This document shows, one piece after another, positions 40,082 through 46,742 of a stretch of 46,742 nucleotides of DNA. Position 1 is the stretch's first letter. Every line of letters starts with the position of its first letter. The translations under genes and the position numbers were made by a program. The DNA comes from Acetobacteraceae bacterium (GTDB lineage Bacteria > Pseudomonadota > Alphaproteobacteria > Acetobacterales > Acetobacteraceae): NCBI GenBank assembly GCA_947371015.1, contig CANBNK010000027.1:1-46742 (forward strand), written 5' to 3'. The notes under the pieces were generated by a model that saw only the letters and a program-made list of their open reading frames with translations, was not told the DNA's origin and searched no databases.

Positions 40082-41311
40082 CTAGCTGCGGTAGCTGCCG
40101 TTGATGTCGATGTAGCCATGCGTCAGGTCGCAGGTCCACGCCGTGGCCTTGCCGCGGCCCAGGCCGATATCCACCGTGATCTCCACCTCGTGGCCCTTCA
40201 TATGGGCCACGACAGGGGTCTCGTCGTAGCCGGGCACAACGCCGCCATCTCTAGCCATCCACACCCCGCCGACAGCGACGGAAAGCTTGTCGCGGTCGGC
40301 CGGCTCGCCCGCCTTGCCCACGGCCATGACGATGCGGCCCCAATTGGCGTCCTCGCCGGCGATGGCGGTTTTTACGAGTGGGCTATTGGCGATGGCCATG
40401 GCGATGCGGTGGGCGGATTTGCCACTGACGGCGCCGGTGACGTTGATGGTGACCAGCTTCTGCGCACCCTCGCCGTCTCGCGCGACCTGCAAGGCCAGGT
40501 CGTGCAGCACCTCGTTTAGGGCGCGGGCGAAGTCCTTCAGGATGGCGCCGCCTTCGGCTGGCACGCGCGGGTGCTTTACCTGGCCGGTGGCGAAGATCAT
40601 GACGCAGTCGCTGGTGGAGGTGTCGCTATCGACGGTCACGCAGTTGAAGGTCTTGTCGCAGCCCTTGCCCAGCAGCTTCTGCATGGCGGCGGCCGGCACC
40701 TTGGCGTCGGTGGCGATGAAGCTGAGCATGGTCGCCATGTCCGGTGCGATCATGCCGCTGCCCTTGGCGATGCCGCCGATGGTGACGGTGGCCCCGCCGA
40801 TGACGGCGGTGCGGACGCTGCCCTTGGGGAAGGTGTCGGTCGTCATGATGCCGCGGGCGGCTTCAGCCCAACGGTCCGGCGTCAGCGCGGCGAACAGCGC
40901 CGGCAGGGCGGCGGTCAGGCGCTCATGCGGCAGGGTCTCGCCGATCACGCCGGTGGAGGCCAGGAACACCTCGGTGGGCTTGCAGCCGACCAGCTTGGCG
41001 GCGGCTTCCGCGGTGGCCTTGGTGGTCTCGCGGCCAGCCTTGCCGGTGAAGACGTTGGCGTTGCCGGCATTGACCACCAGCGCGCGGGCCTTGCCCGACT
41101 TCATTGCCGCGCGGCACCAATCGATCGGCGCGCCCGGGCACTTGTTGCGGGTGAACACCCCGGCGACGCTGGTGCCGGCGGGGAACTCGAACATCGTCAG
41201 GTCGGCCCGGCCCTTGTATCGGATGCCGGCCTCGATGACGCCGAGGCGCACGCCGGCGATGGCCGGCATCTCGGGCAGCGGGACGGCAAGCGGGGACACG
41301 GGCAGGGCCAT
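40082..41311 (-). CDS. argJ: Bifunctional ornithine acetyltransferase / N-acetylglutamate synthase ArgJ
   Basis: 409 aa. It transfers acetyl from N-acetylornithine to glutamate in arginine synthesis, recycling the acetyl group; bifunctional forms also use acetyl-CoA. The precursor self-cleaves before Thr194 in GSGMIAPDMATMLSFI into alpha and beta chains, with that Thr as nucleophile. Other landmarks are NAGNANVFTG, ASTGVIGE, TVDSDTSTSDC and the C-terminal THGYIDINGSYRS. It is 43 bp after the parvulin gene and probably co-transcribed with it. Confidence 0.97.
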   Translation of the reverse strand: MALPVSPLAVPLPEMPAIAGVRLGVIEAGIRYKGRADLTMFEFPAGTSVAGVFTRNKCPGAPIDWCRAAMKSGKARALVVNAGNANVFTGKAGRETTKATAEAAAKLVGCKPTEVFLASTGVIGETLPHERLTAALPALFAALTPDRWAEAARGIMTTDTFPKGSVRTAVIGGATVTIGGIAKGSGMIAPDMATMLSFIATDAKVPAAAMQKLLGKGCDKTFNCVTVDSDTSTSDCVMIFATGQVKHPRVPAEGGAILKDFARALNEVLHDLALQVARDGEGAQKLVTINVTGAVSGKSAHRIAMAIANSPLVKTAIAGEDANWGRIVMAVGKAGEPADRDKLSVAVGGVWMARDGGVVPGYDETPVVAHMKGHEVEITVDIGLGRGKATAWTCDLTHGYIDINGSYRS

Positions 41312-41354
41312 TTTCTTGTTCTCTCTGACGTTGTTCGGGTGGACGGGGCGGGAA

Positions 41355-42329
41355 CTACCGGCGGCGCTGCTGGGTCGGTGTGGGTTGCGCCGGCGGTGGC
41401 GGTGCGGCCTGGTTCAGCAGGGAATTCGCGGGCGGCTGGTCCAGCCGTTCCACCTGGGCGGCGCCACGGATGCGCTGGACCACGGCGGTGACTTCCTCCT
41501 GCAGCATGGCCTCGCGGATTTCCTGCTTTACGTCATCGAACGGCCGGGCGGTGGCGCGGCGGCGTTCCTCAACCTTGATGATATGCCAGCCGAACGGGCT
41601 TTGCACCGGCGCCGGCGAAAGCTGGCCAGGCTGCAAGGCAAAGGCGGCATTGGCGAATTCCGGCACCATGTCGCCCTTCTTGAAGAAGCCGAGGTCTCCG
41701 CCTTCGCGAGAGCCAGGGTCCTGGCTCTTGCTGCGCGCCAGGGTGGCGAAGTCACCGCCGCGCTGCAGCTGGGCCAGGATCTGGCGCGCCTCGGTTTCGG
41801 TCGCCACCAGGATGTGGCGGGCGCGGACTTCCTCCTCCGCCGCCGCCGGGCTGGCATTGTCGCGGTCGTAGCGGGCGCGGATGGCGGCGTCGGTCACGCG
41901 GCCTTGGACTTCGCGGCCCAGCAGGGCCTGCTGCAACTCCTGCTCCTCGGCGCGGCGCACCCGGCGGGCAATGTCGGGGTCGCGGTCCAGGCCCATCGCA
42001 CGGGCGGCGTTGATCAGGGTGCGCTCGGTGATCGCCCGCTCGATCAACTGGCGCTTCACCTCGGGCGGCAGCATCTGCAGCAGCATCGGGGCGGGCATGG
42101 CGCGCAATTCCGGCGGCAGGACTTCCTCGGCAGTGGCCAGCACGTCCGCCAGCAGCAGCGGCTGGCCGTCGATCCGGGCCAGCACCGGGTTCTCGTCAGC
42201 CGCCTCGGTGGGGGCTGCCGGGGCAGGGGCGGCTGCCGGGGCCGGCGCCGCGGGGCGGGGCGCCTGGGCCTGGGCGGCGCCCATGGGGGCGAGCGTCAGG
42301 GCGGCCAGGACGGCAAGGCGGCAGCGCAT
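41355..42329 (-). CDS. Parvulin-type peptidyl-prolyl cis-trans isomerase (PpiC/PrsA-like), exported
   Basis: 324 aa. A signal peptide ([23 protein letters not shown]) is followed by an Ala/Pro low-complexity stretch (to about residue 45), an N-terminal chaperone-like helical region ([20 protein letters not shown]) and a PPIC domain (about 165-265: [48 protein letters not shown]). The C-terminus is Pro/Gln-rich. It should fold exported proteins in the periplasm, consistent with lying divergent to secA. The start at 42329 is set by the signal peptide and a GGAG site; the frame continues open upstream without similarity. Confidence 0.93.
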   Translation of the reverse strand: MRCRLAVLAALTLAPMGAAQAQAPRPAAPAPAAAPAPAAPTEAADENPVLARIDGQPLLLADVLATAEEVLPPELRAMPAPMLLQMLPPEVKRQLIERAITERTLINAARAMGLDRDPDIARRVRRAEEQELQQALLGREVQGRVTDAAIRARYDRDNASPAAAEEEVRARHILVATETEARQILAQLQRGGDFATLARSKSQDPGSREGGDLGFFKKGDMVPEFANAAFALQPGQLSPAPVQSPFGWHIIKVEERRRATARPFDDVKQEIREAMLQEEVTAVVQRIRGAAQVERLDQPPANSLLNQAAPPPPAQPTPTQQRRR

Positions 42330-42432
42330 TCGGTGGCTCCGGGAAAAGGCGCTGGACAATGGCCGAACAGCCTTCGGCCGGCAAGGCAGCCGCGGCCACA
42401 GGCCAGCCGTGCGGCTGTCATCCGGGCCTCCG

Positions 42433-42461
42433 TTGACCTGGGGCCTGCCCCCTCCTATCTC
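42433..42461 (+). promoter_or_regulatory. Putative sigma70-type promoter of secA
   Basis: TTGACC (42433-42438) and TATCTC (42456-42461) are separated by 17 bases in the 232-bp divergent region between the parvulin and secA, about 100 bases before the secA ATG. No secM-like leader frame was recognised between promoter and start. Confidence 0.45.
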
Positions 42462-42561
42462 TCGCCGCGCCTGGGTCCGCCAGTTGTCCGCGAGTTGGAG
42501 GCCCGATGGGGGCAGCCGGCAGCGGCCAGTCCCGGACCCGCCCCGGAGTCTCAAGCCCCGC

Positions 42562-45282
<2,721 letters not shown>

Positions 45283-45394
45283 GGGCTGACCTGAGCCCGA
45301 TGCTTGGCCGCTACCGCCACCGGGACATGTTGTACCGGCCGAAGGTCCCGGGGGTCGGATGTGGGCGGCACGTCTGCAGCAACAACGCATGATA

Positions 45395-45412
45395 GCCTTG
45401 CCGCGGCAAGGC
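45395..45412. promoter_or_regulatory. 18-bp perfect palindrome upstream of panB
   Basis: GCCTTGCCGCGGCAAGGC is fully self-complementary and lies 18 bases before the panB ATG, just ahead of its AAGGG ribosome-binding site. It could be an operator or a leader hairpin that hides the start region. It is in the 148-bp gap after secA. Confidence 0.4.
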
Positions 45413-45430
45413 CAAGGGTATCCGTCAACG

Positions 45431-46246
45431 ATGGCCTATCTCGAAGATGCCAAGCCCATCCGCCTGGGCGACTTCACCCGCATGGCGGCCCGGGGCGAAA
45501 AGATCGCCTCGCTCACGTGCTATGACTCTAGCTTCGCCGCGCTGTTGGACCGCAGTGGTGTGGAGTTGTTCCTGGTCGGCGATTCCATGGGGAACGTCCT
45601 GCAGGGCCACGCTTCCACCCTTCCGGTGACGCTGGAGCAGGTGGAATACCATACCAGCTGCGTCGCCCGCGGCGTGAAGCGAGCTTTGGTGATGGCGGAC
45701 CTGCCCTTCGGCACCTACCAGGAAAGCCGCGAGCAGGCCTTCCGCAGCAGCGCCCGGCTGATGGCCGCCGGCGCGCAGATGGTGAAGCTGGAAGGTGGCG
45801 CCTGGCTGGCGGAGACGGTGCGTTTCCTGGTGGAACGCGGCATTCCCGTCTGTGCCCATATCGGGCTGACACCGCAATCGGTGAACACGCTTGGCGGCTA
45901 CCGGGTGCAGGGCAAGCTGCCGGAAGCCGCGGCGCGCCTGAGCGCCGACGCGCAGGCCTTGCAGGATGCCGGCGCCTCGCTCTGTGTGATCGAGATGGTG
46001 CCGGCGGCGCTGGGGGCGGCGATCACGGCTGAGTGCCCGCGCATGCCCACCATCGGCATTGGCGCAGGCCCGGATTGCGCCGGGCAGATCCTGGTGCTGC
46101 ACGACATGTTGGGGGTCTATCCCGGCAAGACCGCTCGGTTCACCAAGGACTTCATCCCGGGCGCCGGAAGCATCGACGCCGCGGTAGCGGCCTATGTCGG
46201 TGCGGTGAAGCAGGGCAGCTTTCCGGCGCCGGAGCATTGCTACTGA
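45431..46246 (+). CDS. panB: 3-methyl-2-oxobutanoate hydroxymethyltransferase PanB
   Basis: 271 aa. It adds a hydroxymethyl group from 5,10-methylene-THF to 2-oxoisovalerate, giving ketopantoate for pantothenate and CoA synthesis. Landmarks are [20 protein letters not shown], the metal-binding [35 protein letters not shown] and [20 protein letters not shown]. The start at 45431 gives [15 protein letters not shown]. An ATG at 45389 in frame is possible but would cross the palindrome at 45395-45412. No panC or panD is in the window. It follows secA on the same strand. Confidence 0.96.
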   Translation: MAYLEDAKPIRLGDFTRMAARGEKIASLTCYDSSFAALLDRSGVELFLVGDSMGNVLQGHASTLPVTLEQVEYHTSCVARGVKRALVMADLPFGTYQESREQAFRSSARLMAAGAQMVKLEGGAWLAETVRFLVERGIPVCAHIGLTPQSVNTLGGYRVQGKLPEAAARLSADAQALQDAGASLCVIEMVPAALGAAITAECPRMPTIGIGAGPDCAGQILVLHDMLGVYPGKTARFTKDFIPGAGSIDAAVAAYVGAVKQGSFPAPEHCY

Positions 46247-46300
46247 GGCTAGCCGCCGCTGTGGTGCCGGCCGCCGTACCAACACAGCTACGGCAGCGCA

Positions 46301-46342
46301 TAGAGTCTGTCAGGCGCAGATAGGAGCGCCTGCCAGACTCTA
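46301..46342 (+). terminator. Hairpin downstream of panB
   Basis: TAGAGTCTGTCAGGCGC (46301-46317) and GCGCCTGCCAGACTCTA (46326-46342) are 17-base arms with one mismatch and an 8-base loop, 55 bases after the panB stop. The following GCTCCTTGTTCTGT is only mildly T-rich. It likely ends panB transcription, or is a small repeat element. The rest of the gap up to 46519 shows no gene. Confidence 0.55.
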
Positions 46343-46519
46343 GCTCCTTGTTCTGTCGTGTGATTCGTGTCTTCGGCGATACCGCCCATGACGATCACAC
46401 TCTATATCCCGATCAAAGCCTGCCCCTACGCGCCCAACCGGCGTTGAGCTGTCCATCGAATGATGGCTCGCCGGGGCTGGCGGTGGCTGTGTCTCATACC
46501 AACGGCCCGGTGCACTGAC

Positions 46520-46742
46520 CTATGGGATTGCCCAGTTCCTTGTTGCGATGGTTTTGATACGGTCTGGCATTTCCATGAGGGCGTTCCAGGCGTCGCAGCA
46601 GGCGTCGACGATGGCGTCGTATGCGTCGAAGACACGGTGGCTGAGGTAGTTTTGGCGGAGATATTGCCAGACGTTCTCTACCGGGTTCAGCTCAGGCGAA
46701 TAGGGCGGCAGGTGTAGCAGGCTGATATTGTCGGGCAGGGTC
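46520..46742 (-). mobile_element. IS630-family transposase, C-terminal end only (cut by window edge)
   Basis: On the minus strand an open frame enters from the right edge and stops with TAG at 46522-46520. Its 73 visible residues include LLHLPPYSPELNPVENVWQY and LRQNYLSHRVFDAYDAI, the well-known region around the last catalytic Glu of IS630-type DDE transposases (PYSPELNPxE). It ends TRNWAIP. The base composition is less GC-rich than the neighbours, in keeping with a mobile element. The terminal inverted repeat and TA duplication cannot be fixed because the other end is not visible; the left boundary should lie between 46343 and 46519. Confidence 0.85.

Noticed and set aside
46426-46635. A 69-codon minus-strand frame near the right end
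   Set aside because: It overlaps the IS630 transposase frame and has no similarity of its own.

Overview
The window is 46.7 kb of dense, very GC-rich bacterial chromosome. It holds 43 complete protein genes, one gene cut by the left edge and one transposase cut by the right edge. No tRNA, rRNA or CRISPR array was seen, and no gene-free stretch exceeds about 300 bases. Several features point to an alphaproteobacterium, most likely an Acetobacteraceae / Roseomonas-like member of the Rhodospirillales. These are a ChvI/ChvG two-component system next to a short HPr kinase, RapZ and a phosphotransferase chain with no sugar permease; a secA / parvulin / argJ / GNAT-MutT neighbourhood; a yicC-gmk pair beside lpt, surA and rsmA genes; and several stand-alone Bug-type (TTT) solute receptors. 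The taxonomic call is inference from gene content only.

Layout. (1) 1-6.3 kb is catabolic and accessory: the end of an SGNH hydrolase, two tandem Bug receptors, a hotdog thioesterase, and a minus-strand operon of acyl-CoA dehydrogenase, a third Bug receptor and nitronate monooxygenase. (2) 6.4-11.5 kb is a complete peptide/nickel-type ABC importer (binding protein, two permeases, one fused double ATPase), followed by a STAS-domain protein and an alpha/beta hydrolase. (3) 12.7-23.3 kb is a carbon/nitrogen/envelope signalling block: a DUF2237 gene coupled to pckA, a HugZ-like protein, chvI-chvG, a PLP-dependent dehydratase on the other strand, then hprK-rapZ-EIIA(Man)-ptsH-ptsI. (4) 23.6-26 kb carries an AmtB-type ammonium transporter, a small lipoprotein and a short-chain dehydrogenase. 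(5) 26-37 kb is housekeeping and outer-membrane biogenesis: yicC, gmk, an AEC carrier, an NTF2-like protein, rsmA, surA, a trypsin-like lipoprotein and lptF-lptG-lptD. (6) 37-46.3 kb has a CinA/MoaB-like protein, a fused GNAT-Nudix protein, a methyltransferase, argJ, a parvulin, secA and panB. (7) The right edge enters the 3' end of an IS630-family transposase gene.

How the parts may work together. EI, HPr and EIIA(Man) can form a phosphate relay from PEP. HprK can phosphorylate HPr on a serine, and RapZ is a sensor/adaptor protein. With the PEP-forming enzyme PckA and ChvGI nearby, the block looks like a regulatory rather than sugar-importing PTS. The Lpt genes, SurA and SecA serve the cell envelope.

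The most notable observations are these. The ammonium transporter has Glu in place of the first histidine of the twin-His pore motif. Three gene ends carry short tandem duplications that run across the stop codon (55-bp, 30-bp and 20-bp periods). There is a 25-bp-arm hairpin behind the GNAT-Nudix gene, and a perfect 9-bp inverted repeat in the hugZ/chvI divergent region. LptD has a roughly 117-residue N-terminal segment ahead of its probable signal peptide. I found no convincing undescribed multi-gene system; most of the window is recognisable.
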